From Neobacillus mesonae (GTDB taxonomy: Bacteria; Bacillota; Bacilli; Paenibacillales; Paenibacillaceae): a DNA stretch of 64,000 nucleotides. Below the pieces are notes generated by a model, which was given only the letters and a program-made list of their open reading frames with translations, was not told the DNA's origin and made no database searches. Below, piece after piece: positions 1 to 8,007 of the stretch. Position numbers and translations under genes: made by a program. The stretch spans positions 62,001-126,000 of the forward strand of contig JAMBOW010000009.1 in the NCBI GenBank assembly GCA_023715865.1, in the 5' to 3' direction. Position 1 is the first letter of the stretch; every line of letters begins with the position of its first letter.

Positions 1-1
1 G

Positions 2-286
2 CTGAAGAAGCTAAATGATAAAAGTATAGATCAATTATTTGAAGCGATTTTGACATTGAAGGATATTGAAGAGTGCTATGTCTTCTTTGATGACCTGTGC
101 ACTGTAAACGAAATTCAGTCGCTGTCACAGCGTCTTGAAGTAGCCCGTATGCTCGGCAAAGGCAACACGTATAACCAGATCGAATCCGAGACTGGTGCAA
201 GTACGGCGACGATTTCCCGTGTGAAACGCTGCCTGAACTATGGCAATGACGGCTATAAAATGGCGCTGGAGCGCCTGGGACGTTAA
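2..286 (+). CDS. yerC: YerC/YecD family TrpR-like repressor, 5' partial
   Basis: Small helix-turn-helix protein of the TrpR superfamily (YerC/YecD). The reading frame is already open at base 2 and runs LKKLNDKSIDQLFEAILTLK into the rest of the protein, so the gene begins outside the window. A TTG at 50 is inside the conserved first helix and is not the start. The segments FFDDLCTVNEIQSL and GASTATISRVKRCLNYG are the family hallmarks, the second being the DNA-recognition helix. The target is not known from this sequence. The stop codon abuts the start of the chelatase gene (GTG at 287), suggesting co-transcription. Family call is firm; the regulatory role is inferred. Confidence 0.9.
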   Translation: MKKLNDKSIDQLFEAILTLKDIEECYVFFDDLCTVNEIQSLSQRLEVARMLGKGNTYNQIESETGASTATISRVKRCLNYGNDGYKMALERLGR

Positions 287-1057
287 GTGATGAAGAAGCC
301 GGGAGTTCTGATTATCAGTCATGGATCGAAGGATCGGGGCTGGACCGAGCTTGTAGACAATGCGGTATCGCAGCTGTCTTTGCCTGAAGGAATTCCTGTG
401 TACGCTTCCTTTCTGGAAAATGTAGCGGGAAGGCTCATTCAAGACGGAATCAATCACCTGGAGTCACTAGGGATTACGGATATTTTGGCCATTCCGCTGT
501 TTATTTCGGCAGGAAGCACCCATGTAGATGAGATAGGATATGCGCTTGGAACAAAGCCTTTTCCTGAGAAAGAGACCGATCTTGAACCCTTCCGCGTGAA
601 AGCACAGGTTCATTTTGGACAGCCGCTGCACGATGATCCTCTGCTGGCTACCATGATATGGGATAAGCTGCAGCCTTTCTCTAAGGATCCTTCGAAGGAA
701 GTGATCCTGCTGATTGGCCATGGCAGCCGGCATGATGGATTTCTTCAGCGCTGGGAGCAAGGATTCTCTACGCTTGCAGGCAAAGTAAGGGAGATCAGCG
801 GCGCTTCACAAGCAGATTTCGCGCTTTTGAATCCAGACCGGATCCGAGATAAGGCGGCTTATTATATAGAACAAGGATATCGTGTTCTCGCTATGCCGCT
901 CTTTTTGAGCGCGGGTTATTTTACGAATGTAGAAATACCGAAGCGGTTAGATGGAATAGAAGTAGAGTACAGCGGAGATCGTACCCTTCTACCGCATCCA
1001 TTGCTTCATAACTGGATTGAGGAGCAAGTGAAATCGATGCTTCAATCGTTGAAGTAG
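287..1057 (+). CDS. Sirohydrochlorin chelatase (CbiX/SirB family)
   Basis: A 256-residue, two-domain class II chelatase of the CbiX/SirB type, which inserts Co2+ or Fe2+ into sirohydrochlorin for cobalamin or siroheme synthesis in the cytoplasm. The fold duplication is visible: domain 1 opens with the metal-site motif LIISHGSKDRG (residues 8-18) and domain 2 with LLIGHGSRHDGF (about 142-153). Further conserved pieces are PLFISAGSTHVDEI and PLFLSAGYFTNVEIP. The start is GTG at 287 or ATG at 290, directly after the yerC stop. No other cobalamin or siroheme genes are near, so the metal (Co or Fe) cannot be decided from context. Confidence 0.85.
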   Translation: MMKKPGVLIISHGSKDRGWTELVDNAVSQLSLPEGIPVYASFLENVAGRLIQDGINHLESLGITDILAIPLFISAGSTHVDEIGYALGTKPFPEKETDLEPFRVKAQVHFGQPLHDDPLLATMIWDKLQPFSKDPSKEVILLIGHGSRHDGFLQRWEQGFSTLAGKVREISGASQADFALLNPDRIRDKAAYYIEQGYRVLAMPLFLSAGYFTNVEIPKRLDGIEVEYSGDRTLLPHPLLHNWIEEQVKSMLQSLK

Positions 1058-1107
1058 GGGCTAATATTATAAAAGTGCTGCGAATACAATAGAATAAGGG
1101 AATAGAT

Positions 1108-1173
1108 GCCTGGCCGATTGTTCTTTGATTTATAGGTTTAACGAACCGAAATAAAGACGACGGCCGGCTTTTT
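1108..1173 (+). terminator. Terminator after the chelatase gene
   Basis: GCCTGGCCG (1108) pairs with CGGCCGGC (1161-1168) and is followed by a T-run. The loop is long (about 44 nt), so this is a plausible but not textbook intrinsic terminator. Confidence 0.5.
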
Positions 1174-1333
1174 GTTGTATAATAAACTATTGTGATATGT
1201 GAATAATGGACATTTGGACACTAACCTGAGGTTTTTTTGGGAATAATAAGAAATAGTCTTATAATTGAGTAGAGTTCATTTTATCTCTATAATTGGATAA
1301 TTGCTAAAAGTAGGTGGCGTAAGGATTATGACG

Positions 1334-2215
1334 ATGAAAAAGGCGAGATTGATTTATAATCCGACGTCCGGTCGAGAAGAAGCGAAGAGAAGACTTGCAT
1401 CGATATTGCAGCGTTTGGACGAAGGCGGGATTGAAGCTTCCTGCCATGCGACAACAGGCGAAGGTGATGCGACGAGAGAAGCTTCAGAAGCGATTGACCG
1501 CGGATATGACATGATTATTGCTGCTGGGGGAGACGGAACCTTGTACGAAGTCATCAATGGGATGGCTGGCAAGGAAAATCGTCCGCCGCTTGGCGTATTT
1601 CCTCTGGGAACGACGAATGATTTTGCGAGAGCACTCGGGATACCGAGACATTGGGAAGATTATTGCGATATGGTTATCCGCCAGGAGACACGTCCTGTCG
1701 ATCTCGGGCTTGTAAACAATCGTTACTTTATCAATATTGCAGGCGGAGGTACACTTACGGAGCTGACGTATGAAGTGCCAAGCCGTCTGAAGACGATGAT
1801 CGGTCAGCTTGCCTATTATATGAAGGGCATGGAGAAGATGATCAACCTCGCCCCGCAGGAGCTGTATATCAAAGCCCACGGGCAGGAAGATATCCATGAT
1901 GAATTCATGCTGTTTCTTATTTCGAATACGAACTCGGTCGGCGGGTTTGAGAAGCTGGCGCCAGGAGCAACGATTGATGACGGCCTGTTTGATGTCATTG
2001 CACTGAAAAAATGCAATTTAGCGGAGATGATTCGTCTTGTGACGATGGCGCTTCGCGGAGAGCATTTGGGCGACAAGAAGGTTATCCATTTCCAGACCGA
2101 CTATATCGAAGTAACCTCACCAGGTGAAGTACTGCTTAATTTGGACGGGGAGCTGGGCGGATCTTTACCGGCAACCTTCCGTAATCTGCCTCATCATATT
2201 CAAATCTACAGATAG
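1334..2215 (+). CDS. dagK: Diacylglycerol kinase DagK
   Basis: Soluble lipid kinase that phosphorylates diacylglycerol to phosphatidic acid, recycling the diacylglycerol left over from lipoteichoic acid synthesis. The open frame begins at TTG 1301, but ATG 1334 (MKKARLIYNPTSG) is preferred because it matches the usual family N-terminus and has AAGG nine bases upstream. Visible motifs are YNPTSGR at the N-terminus, the nucleotide loop AAGGDGTLYEVING, PLGTTNDFARALG, and the C-terminal LNLDGE. The length (293 residues) is normal. It sits immediately upstream of rlmCD, the same order as yerQ-yefA in Bacillus subtilis, which supports core-genome status. Confidence 0.93.
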   Translation: MKKARLIYNPTSGREEAKRRLASILQRLDEGGIEASCHATTGEGDATREASEAIDRGYDMIIAAGGDGTLYEVINGMAGKENRPPLGVFPLGTTNDFARALGIPRHWEDYCDMVIRQETRPVDLGLVNNRYFINIAGGGTLTELTYEVPSRLKTMIGQLAYYMKGMEKMINLAPQELYIKAHGQEDIHDEFMLFLISNTNSVGGFEKLAPGATIDDGLFDVIALKKCNLAEMIRLVTMALRGEHLGDKKVIHFQTDYIEVTSPGEVLLNLDGELGGSLPATFRNLPHHIQIYR

Positions 2216-2277
2216 AATACCTCCGGATTGTTAACGGAGTAACAAATGATATTAAAGAAAGCTGAGGAACACAACAT

Positions 2278-4113
2278 ATGAACAACAACCGCAGCGGTCG
2301 TGGAAAAAACCGCCGGAGCGCAGAAGCCAAGGATAGAAGAGTGGCTTCTGCAGGAACAGAAACAGCACGTCGTCAGGATAAGAACAGAATCGTAAAGTCA
2401 GATAACAAGCAAGCTGGCAAACAGCTGAAGACAGGGGTGCAGCCGCAGGGCGAGGCATCTTTTTCTGCTGGTTATGAGCAGGCAGCGGTGAAGGATGGAA
2501 ACTTCCGTCAACGCGGACGCTCTGAAAGCAGCGGCTATGCGGGAGCGGGCCGCAGTGAAGGCGAACGGGCTGGTAACCGGGGAAGAGGCGGTTCTGGAAG
2601 CAAACGCGGAGGTAAAGGGAAGGCTCAGCCTTCTCGAGATATTGCCGCAGAGCTGGGGCTGCCGGTCAGCAAGAATGATGAGACCGTCATCGACATTATC
2701 GGAATGAACCATGACGGAGAGGGTGTAGGCCGTGCGGAAGGCTATACGCTGTTTGTCCCAGGCGCTCTTCCTGGAGAGAAGGTCCGTGTGAAGGTGCTGA
2801 AGACGAAGAAGCAGTATGGCTATGCGAAGCTGCTGGAGATTATCTCCGAAAGCAAGGATCGCGTGGCTGCACCCTGCCCGATTTACGATCAGTGCGGCGG
2901 CTGCCAGCTGCAGCATATGAGCTATGAAGGCCAGCTGGCATGGAAACGTCAGATCGTCGTGGATAACTTAACAAGAATCGGTAAGCTGCATGTAGCTGGC
3001 GAGAAAAGTAATCCACAGGTGGATAACTTTTCTTCAGAGTTGGAAGATACTCACAGTGGTGGGGATAAAGCTGTGCATGAAGGTATCCAGGTGCTGAGCA
3101 CGCTAGGCATGGAAGAGCCTTGGCGTTACCGGAACAAAGCTCAGGTGCCGATGGGTGAGATTGACGGCGGTCTGATCGGTGGCTTTTACGCTAAAGGCAG
3201 TCACCGTATCGTTGATATGGAACGTTGCATGATTCAGCACGAGCACAATGACAAGGTTGTGGAGCAGGTCAAGCAGATCGGCCGAAGTGTCGGAATCAGA
3301 GCGTACAACGAAGAGACAGGCAAAGGACTCCTTCGCCACGTTGTCGTGAAGAAGGCTTTCCGTACCGGTGAGATGATGCTCGTGCTCGTCACTAACGGGG
3401 ACAGTATTCCTCATTTAGAGGCTTGGATACACGGTATCCGGGAGCAAATCCCACATGTAACTAGCATCTGCCAGAATGTGAATACGAAGAAGACGAATGT
3501 GATCTTCGGCGATGTGACCCGTGTCCTTTGGGGCAGCGAAGTCATCTACGATTATATCGGAGACGTTAAATTCGCCATTTCCGCACGCTCCTTCTATCAA
3601 GTCAATCCGGTGCAGACGGAAGTATTGTACGGCAAGACGGTAGAATATGCCGGTTTGACTGGTAAAGAGACCGTCATTGACGCTTACTGCGGCATCGGAA
3701 CGATCTCGCTCTTCCTCGCACAGCATGCTGAGCATGTGTACGGGGTAGAGATCGTGAAGGAAGCCATTGAGGATGCGAAGAAGAATGCCGATCTAAACGA
3801 AATTACGAACGCTACCTTCGAGGCCGGTCCGTCCGAGGACGTTATTCCTCAGTGGAAAGAGCAGGGCATCACACCAGACGTCATTGTGGTCGATCCGCCG
3901 CGCAAAGGCTGTGATCCAAGACTGCTGGATACGATCCTGGAGATGCGTCCAGAGCGCGTGGTTTATGTGTCGTGCAATCCTTCTACCTTGGCTCGCGATC
4001 TGCGGATACTGGAGGATGGCGGGTTTAAGATGGTTGAGGTGACGCCGGTGGATATGTTCCCGCATACGGTGCATGTGGAATGCTGTGCGTTGATAGTTAG
4101 AAGTAAAGAATAA
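2278..4113 (+). CDS. rlmCD: 23S rRNA (uracil-C5)-methyltransferase RlmCD
   Basis: SAM-dependent RNA methyltransferase making m5U in 23S rRNA. The first ~130 residues are a low-complexity Arg/Gly/Ser/Lys-rich extension with RGG-like stretches (NRGRGGSGSKRGG), which makes the protein 611 residues against about 460 usual. A TRAM domain follows (about 137-192). The Fe-S cysteines C200, C206, C209 (CPIYDQCGGC) and C317 come next, then the SAM-binding methyltransferase domain with VVDPPRKGCDP and the catalytic Cys566 in YVSCNPSTLARDL. A ~40-residue insertion lies after IGKL. The last codons (HVE onward, from about 4072) were replaced by the element: the end here is CCALIVRSKE-stop, while the displaced original end SVALLVRTH-stop is at 20938-20976. 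The protein stays intact after integration. Confidence 0.95.
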   Translation: MNNNRSGRGKNRRSAEAKDRRVASAGTETARRQDKNRIVKSDNKQAGKQLKTGVQPQGEASFSAGYEQAAVKDGNFRQRGRSESSGYAGAGRSEGERAGNRGRGGSGSKRGGKGKAQPSRDIAAELGLPVSKNDETVIDIIGMNHDGEGVGRAEGYTLFVPGALPGEKVRVKVLKTKKQYGYAKLLEIISESKDRVAAPCPIYDQCGGCQLQHMSYEGQLAWKRQIVVDNLTRIGKLHVAGEKSNPQVDNFSSELEDTHSGGDKAVHEGIQVLSTLGMEEPWRYRNKAQVPMGEIDGGLIGGFYAKGSHRIVDMERCMIQHEHNDKVVEQVKQIGRSVGIRAYNEETGKGLLRHVVVKKAFRTGEMMLVLVTNGDSIPHLEAWIHGIREQIPHVTSICQNVNTKKTNVIFGDVTRVLWGSEVIYDYIGDVKFAISARSFYQVNPVQTEVLYGKTVEYAGLTGKETVIDAYCGIGTISLFLAQHAEHVYGVEIVKEAIEDAKKNADLNEITNATFEAGPSEDVIPQWKEQGITPDVIVVDPPRKGCDPRLLDTILEMRPERVVYVSCNPSTLARDLRILEDGGFKMVEVTPVDMFPHTVHVECCALIVRSKE

Positions 4114-5597
4114 GCAGAGGGGTTCGAGAATCTGTAAAAGATTCTCGGACTCCCATCTGCTTTAATCTCGATGCGATCAATTAGTCGATGGAGAATTTCT
4201 GGTGTCAATTCCTTGAAGGATAAAGATTCGTCAAGGAGTTGCTTTAATTCGGTAAACGCTAAGGTATCTTTATTGTGTTTCAGGGACTCCTCAAGCTTAC
4301 ATTTCTGGTTAGCGAGATCATTTAGTCTTTGATTAATGTCAATAACGTATTCACTGTATTCTTCGTCTGTCATGCCGCCGTCCAGGTTCTTGTCACGTGC
4401 TTTCCTTTTTCGAGTTTTGAGTTTCTCAATATCACTTTCAATCGAACTTGTTTGTTTAGTGTTTTGTTGATTGATTTTCTGTAACTGTTTTTCGAGTTTT
4501 TTATAGATTGTTTCGTTAGAAAGGTTAGATGAGAGCATCTGAATATCTTTGATAATTGCTATTGTTAGATCGGCCTCACGTACAAGATGATCACTACATT
4601 TCTTTTTTCCATTTTTCCCAGGCTTGTTATAATTTCCGCACACGTATCCCTTGCTATTTTTCTTATAATGCATGCCTCGACCACAGTCAGCACAATAAGC
4701 TGTATTGGTAAACAAGTGAATTTCAGGTTGCGGTTTTTTTCGATAACGACTGGCAATTAACTTCTGAACAGTTTCGAATTCGCTTCGAGAAATTATTGCT
4801 TCGTGTGTATTGGGTACGATTATAAAATCCTTGGGATCCATGTAATTTCTACAATCGAGTGTCACGCTTTTTGTAGTGGATTTTCCTTGAACCAGATCTC
4901 CAGTGTAATTCTGATTTGTTAAAATCAATCGAACAGAAGAACCCTGCCAAGTATCGCTACAGTTATTTTTTTTGGCTATTTGAGACGGTGTAGGGATTCC
5001 TTCATCATTCAAATCTCTTGCAATCGCATCGAAGCCTTGACCCTTGAGATACTTTCTGAAAATCAGTCGTACAATGTCCGAAGTGGGATCATCTCTCACA
5101 TAAAGTTTACCGTTTTCTACACGATAACCTAATGGTGGAATAGAGCCCTTAAATATCCCTTTTAGGGCATTAGTTTTGAACATTGCTTTTAAGCGTCTGC
5201 TCGTATTTGACGATTCAGTTTCGTAGACCCAAGCCCATAGACCATAGTTAGAGATGTTCCCTATTGTGGTATCAACAGCATTATCCATAGTGATAATATG
5301 AAGGTTATTACGTTGGACAATTTCAAGTATCTCGTACGAAAGTTTTCCGTTTCTCGCAAGTCTTGAAAGTTCCTTCGCCATTATGATGTCAAACTTTTTC
5401 GCTTTTGCATCTGCAATTAAGCGTTGGAAATTTTGGCGTTTTTTACTTTTTGTTCCGGTCTGAACATCGACGTAAAAGTCGTGGATATTCCATCCTCTTT
5501 CAGCTACATATTGAAGAAACATAGCTTTTTGATTTTCCAGGGAAGTCTTTTGTTCTTCCTTATCAGTTGAAACTCGAACATATATTGCACATCTCAT
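3963..5597 (-). CDS. Large serine integrase of the rlmCD element
   Basis: Site-specific recombinase of the large serine family. The resolvase domain (about 2-145) has catalytic Ser10 in YVRVSTDKEEQ and LSRLARN at 78-83. A Recombinase domain (about 155-270), a Cys4 zinc ribbon (C302, C305, C320, C334) and a coiled coil (about 365-450) follow; then LIDRIEIKADG and PRIFYRF end the conserved part. The gene runs 151 bp antisense into rlmCD. Residues 509-544 are host rlmCD sequence read backwards. Joining the attR left arm to the core predicts that the excised circle would instead encode HSTWDEC-stop, 512 residues. It starts at ATG 5597, overlapping the stop of a 53-residue upstream ORF (ATGA), so the two are probably translationally coupled. 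Confidence 0.93.
   Translation of the reverse strand: MRCAIYVRVSTDKEEQKTSLENQKAMFLQYVAERGWNIHDFYVDVQTGTKSKKRQNFQRLIADAKAKKFDIIMAKELSRLARNGKLSYEILEIVQRNNLHIITMDNAVDTTIGNISNYGLWAWVYETESSNTSRRLKAMFKTNALKGIFKGSIPPLGYRVENGKLYVRDDPTSDIVRLIFRKYLKGQGFDAIARDLNDEGIPTPSQIAKKNNCSDTWQGSSVRLILTNQNYTGDLVQGKSTTKSVTLDCRNYMDPKDFIIVPNTHEAIISRSEFETVQKLIASRYRKKPQPEIHLFTNTAYCADCGRGMHYKKNSKGYVCGNYNKPGKNGKKKCSDHLVREADLTIAIIKDIQMLSSNLSNETIYKKLEKQLQKINQQNTKQTSSIESDIEKLKTRKRKARDKNLDGGMTDEEYSEYVIDINQRLNDLANQKCKLEESLKHNKDTLAFTELKQLLDESLSFKELTPEILHRLIDRIEIKADGSPRIFYRFSNPSAYSLLLTINAQHSTCTVCGNISTGVTSTILNPPSSSIRRSRAKVEGLHDT
4072..4079. other. attL core of the rlmCD-integrated element
   Basis: CATGTGGA within the rlmCD codons for HVE. 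Sequence to the left is host rlmCD; sequence to the right is element-derived and supplies the current last codons of rlmCD. Serine integrases exchange over only 2 bp, so the true crossover dinucleotide lies somewhere within this 8-mer. Confidence 0.75.
4113..4164 (+). terminator. rlmCD terminator inside the integrase coding end
   Basis: A long imperfect hairpin: AGCAGAGGGG...GAGAATC pairs with GATTCTC...CCATCTGCT, then TTTAAT. It begins at the rlmCD stop and is element-derived. It therefore replaces the original terminator and also lies within the 3' coding part of the antisense integrase gene. Confidence 0.6.
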
Positions 5598-5755
5598 GCG
5601 GCAACTTTCCTTTCGCTCTGAGATGTAATAGTGTTCACCCTATCATTATCGTAGTATTGCTTTACAAGCGTGTCAATTCTATCGTCAACAAGAGAGAGAA
5701 GAATGTCTTCTAAAGTCAGATCGCACTCATTATTGAAAAATCGTTCAATTGTCAT
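5594..5755 (-). CDS. 53-residue ORF coupled to the integrase
   Basis: Small acidic protein MTIERFFNNECDLTLEDILL..., unrecognised. It has an excellent ribosome site (CGGAGGAATAACA before ATG 5755), and its TGA overlaps the integrase ATG by 4 bases (ATGA), the classic coupling arrangement. Its position directly before the integrase suggests it either ensures integrase translation or acts in recombination, for example as a directionality factor. That role is inference from position only. It is below the usual ORF-calling size. Confidence 0.6.
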   Translation of the reverse strand: MTIERFFNNECDLTLEDILLSLVDDRIDTLVKQYYDNDRVNTITSQSERKVAA

Positions 5756-5790
5756 TGTTATTCCTCCGATTATTTAGATTTCGATAGTCG

Positions 5791-5960
5791 GAAGGATTCA
5801 GTACGCATTTCTTCCACAAACGAGTACGAACCGTTTTCTATCGTCAGTCACGAAGTAAAATCTATGTCTTTTGCTTCGTTAGTTCAAGCATATAAGAAAA
5901 ACAAGACCTTGTGGTCTAAAAAACGTTTGACCTTGCTCGAGATTCCGTGATTTAAAGTGT
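5791..5960. repeat. Diverged direct repeat, copy A
   Basis: About 50 bp (5791-5842) is roughly 80% identical to 17923-17975 in the same orientation, with weaker similarity continuing to about 5960 (and 18090). On the minus strand both copies can be read as TRLWKKCVL-x-PSD, and most of their differences are synonymous in that frame. In copy A the repeat lies just upstream of the integrase pair. In copy B it lies upstream of a recombinase C-terminal relic. Confidence 0.6.
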
Positions 5961-6044
5961 TAAAGTGAGAAGAGCAAGTTATTCATCCCGTTTTGCACAT
6001 GATTATAAACATCAACTACTTAGCTTTTCAATTCTTTGTGATGC

Positions 6045-6446
6045 TTAAACCCTGTTTGATCTATTTGAATGATTTTCTCGTTCGATCTGATTTAATACCT
6101 TGATTAGAGGGCGAAAGCTTACTTCCTCTGTGAAATTCGTTGCGAAAGAAGGTATATTTTTTTCCTCCAATTTGTCGTAAAACAAACATAACTGTTTAAG
6201 TGTACAAGTTGTACCGGATGGTTCAGTGGCAATAACAGCTGATACATCAACAGAATTAATCTCATTCAATGAGCTTTGATATTTTTCTCTATTTATTGAC
6301 ACCCCGCTTGCACCATTATCAACAAAAAGCTCCAGTTTTACTTTTCACCGTATTTTTTCTTTTGCTTATGCAATAATTTGATTTTGTAAAGAACCCAGAT
6401 TCTCCTTGTCGGCTACCCGAATGTAAATTGCATTTTTTTTACTCAT
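6045..6446 (-). pseudogene. Serine recombinase N-terminal domain relic
   Basis: Reading from ATG 6446 on the minus strand gives MSKKNAIYIRVADKENL, then SLQNQIIA, a TAA, a few codons, a TGA, then LELFVDNGASGVSINREKYQ and a resolvase-like helix-strand region ending at 6045. This matches the AIYIRVST..., SLENQ..., VDDGASG... progression of serine recombinase catalytic domains. The catalytic Ser is replaced by Ala in RVAD and two in-frame stops interrupt it. It is a dead copy, not the active integrase at 5597. Confidence 0.75.
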
Positions 6447-6523
6447 TTTACTTGGATAGTGGCTATTTAATTTTAAATATATCCTTGAATTGTATAATAA
6501 TTTTAGGAATTGAGGGATGAAAT

Positions 6524-6682
6524 ATGGATAACAAAGATAAACCTAAAAAATCACTTAAAAAGATAACGAGGTTGACCAACAAGACCAATATGACGAAGAT
6601 TAATGAAGAAGCACTGAGGCACATTCGATCAAGAAATGTAATTTGGGCTACAAATTGCAATAAACAAGAAGTACCAAAATGA
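6524..6682 (+). CDS. Small basic protein, unknown
   Basis: A 52-residue Lys/Asn-rich ORF (MDNKDKPKKSLKKITRLT... ending QEVPK). GAGGG lies 8 bases before ATG 6524, and a TATAAT-like hexamer sits just upstream (about 6493). No family recognised. The high lysine content near the N-terminus is compatible with a nucleic-acid-binding peptide, but nothing more can be said. It runs divergently from the recombinase relic. Confidence 0.45.
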   Translation: MDNKDKPKKSLKKITRLTNKTNMTKINEEALRHIRSRNVIWATNCNKQEVPK

Positions 6683-6942
6683 GCAACTCTCATTTTCAAT
6701 GCAATGTCCATTAACTCTAAAGCTTGTCTGTTCTAACTCACAAAACTTCACAAAGCATCAGTCGAAAAAATCTCTAATCCTCTTTAAAGTCTTCTCCATA
6801 TGAAGCAAAAGTCACAGTGGATTGCGTTCTTTCTGAACTTTGTTATTGAACAAACGAGCATTTGCTTTGCTCCGACAAAAAATAAAATATAGACACATTA
6901 GATCGGGTTTCCCCATCGTTTTGCTTCTCGTAAAACGAGAAG

Positions 6943-6973
6943 TGGCTCCTATGCCTTGTGCATGGAGCCTTTT
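6943..6973 (+). terminator. Hairpin with T-run
   Basis: GGCTCC(T)ATGC...GCATGGAGCC followed by TTTT. A second small hairpin, CTTCTCG-TAAAA-CGAGAAG, lies just before it (about 6924-6942). No gene upstream clearly needs it, so it may belong to a short RNA or a decayed gene. Confidence 0.5.
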
Positions 6974-7135
6974 ATATATATCTGCCAAAATCGTTATATT
7001 CTCAACATTCATAGACTATAATCAAACATCAACGGGAACAGGGGCTTCGTTTCTGAGGGTGACATCTAATTTCGTGTCTTCCTACGGAAGTCTACTCAAT
7101 AAGATTCACCACTCTCTGTTGTGCTCGCCTGTGGC

Positions 7136-7321
7136 GACCGTTCGGTCTGCGACACTCACTGCAAAACAGAGCTCAGAAACTCGCCCTCTTCAGGGAAAAC
7201 CTGTGCCCCATCTGATAATGGGGCAAGTGTTTCTGTCGAAGCACAAAGCAGTGATGCATCCATCCCGATGCGACAAGCATCTCCTTTCTGAGATGCAAAA
7301 GACGACATCGTCCATCGATGG
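7136..7321. other. Cluster of inverted repeats, candidate origin or structured RNA
   Basis: Six short perfect inverted repeats occur in 186 bp: GACCG-TT-CGGTC (7136-7147), CCCT-CTTC-AGGG (7184-7195), GCCCCAT-6 nt-ATGGGGC (7205-7224), GCATC-6 nt-GATGC (7256-7271), GCATCTC-6 nt-GAGATGC (7277-7296) and the palindrome CCATCGATGG (7312-7321). They lie in the otherwise gene-free 6683-7384 stretch, directly upstream of the Replic_Relax-like gene, and are more GC-rich than their surroundings. The arrangement fits a replication or transfer origin, or a folded RNA leader. A 220-codon open frame across here shows no protein-like features. Confidence 0.45.
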
Positions 7322-7384
7322 TGATCTCACAAAACTCTCCTACTATCTCTCTTATTTCAATACTTCGAAGGAGGTGAATAACAC

Positions 7385-7987
7385 ATGGCAAGAAGAAGCA
7401 AACCGCTCGTTACACAATTTTTTAATCGTGATAGGCTGGCATTTTCCGCAATGCACAAAATCGGTCATGTTTCATATGAGCATTTGTGTCAATGCGGCTT
7501 AGCTGATCGGCGTATTAAGAACTTAATAAGAGACGGGCATTTCGAGAAAATAGCATACAAACAGAGAGGGAAAAACTATGAATGTTACAAACTAACAAAA
7601 TTTGGACGGGAAACTGCTTCTCGCTTGTGGGGATTAAGCCACGCTTATCATGCTCAGTCCCCAGTTCATGATTTAGCTTTGGCTGAAAAATATTTCAGCA
7701 TGCCAGAGGGACAGCGAGAAAGCTGGCAAACGGAAACTCAGATCCGCAATCAGTTCTTCAATCAATTGGAGTCTCTTAGAGGACAAGGAAAAGTAATTGA
7801 GGCAAAATTATACCAACAAGGACTTATCGAAGGTTTAATTTCTATGCCAGATGCCACATTTGTCAATGAGAACGGAGAGGTTACCGCTTTTGAAGTGATA
7901 ACAAATTCATATGGAATTGAGGAGTTAACTGCTAAAGAAGCTCTCATTAATATTATGAACATTAACTATGAGACTATCAGAATTTGA
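7385..7987 (+). CDS. Replic_Relax-like protein (winged helix plus nuclease-like domain)
   Basis: A 200-residue protein starting at ATG 7385 with a strong GAAGGAGGTG site. The N-terminal part (about 15-80) looks like a winged helix, with YECYKLTKFGRETASRL resembling the wing and last helix. The second half has VHDLALAEKYF and PDATFVNENGEVTAFEV, the arrangement of the H-D-L and PD...xE pieces of Replic_Relax proteins found on plasmids and integrative elements. The lysine expected of an active PD-(D/E)xK nuclease is not evident. The gene directly downstream (8008) is probably co-transcribed. The role in element replication or processing is inference; family resemblance is moderate. Confidence 0.5.
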   Translation: MARRSKPLVTQFFNRDRLAFSAMHKIGHVSYEHLCQCGLADRRIKNLIRDGHFEKIAYKQRGKNYECYKLTKFGRETASRLWGLSHAYHAQSPVHDLALAEKYFSMPEGQRESWQTETQIRNQFFNQLESLRGQGKVIEAKLYQQGLIEGLISMPDATFVNENGEVTAFEVITNSYGIEELTAKEALINIMNINYETIRI

Positions 7988-8007
7988 TAAACGGAGGTGA
8001 TGAATTA

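Noticed and set aside
50..58. TTG at 50 as the yerC start
   Set aside because: The same frame is open to base 2 with conserved family sequence, so the gene is cut by the window edge.
6840..7502. 220-codon plus-strand ORF
   Set aside because: Low-complexity composition without protein-like pattern. It overlaps the hairpin cluster and the well-supported start of the 7385 gene in another frame.
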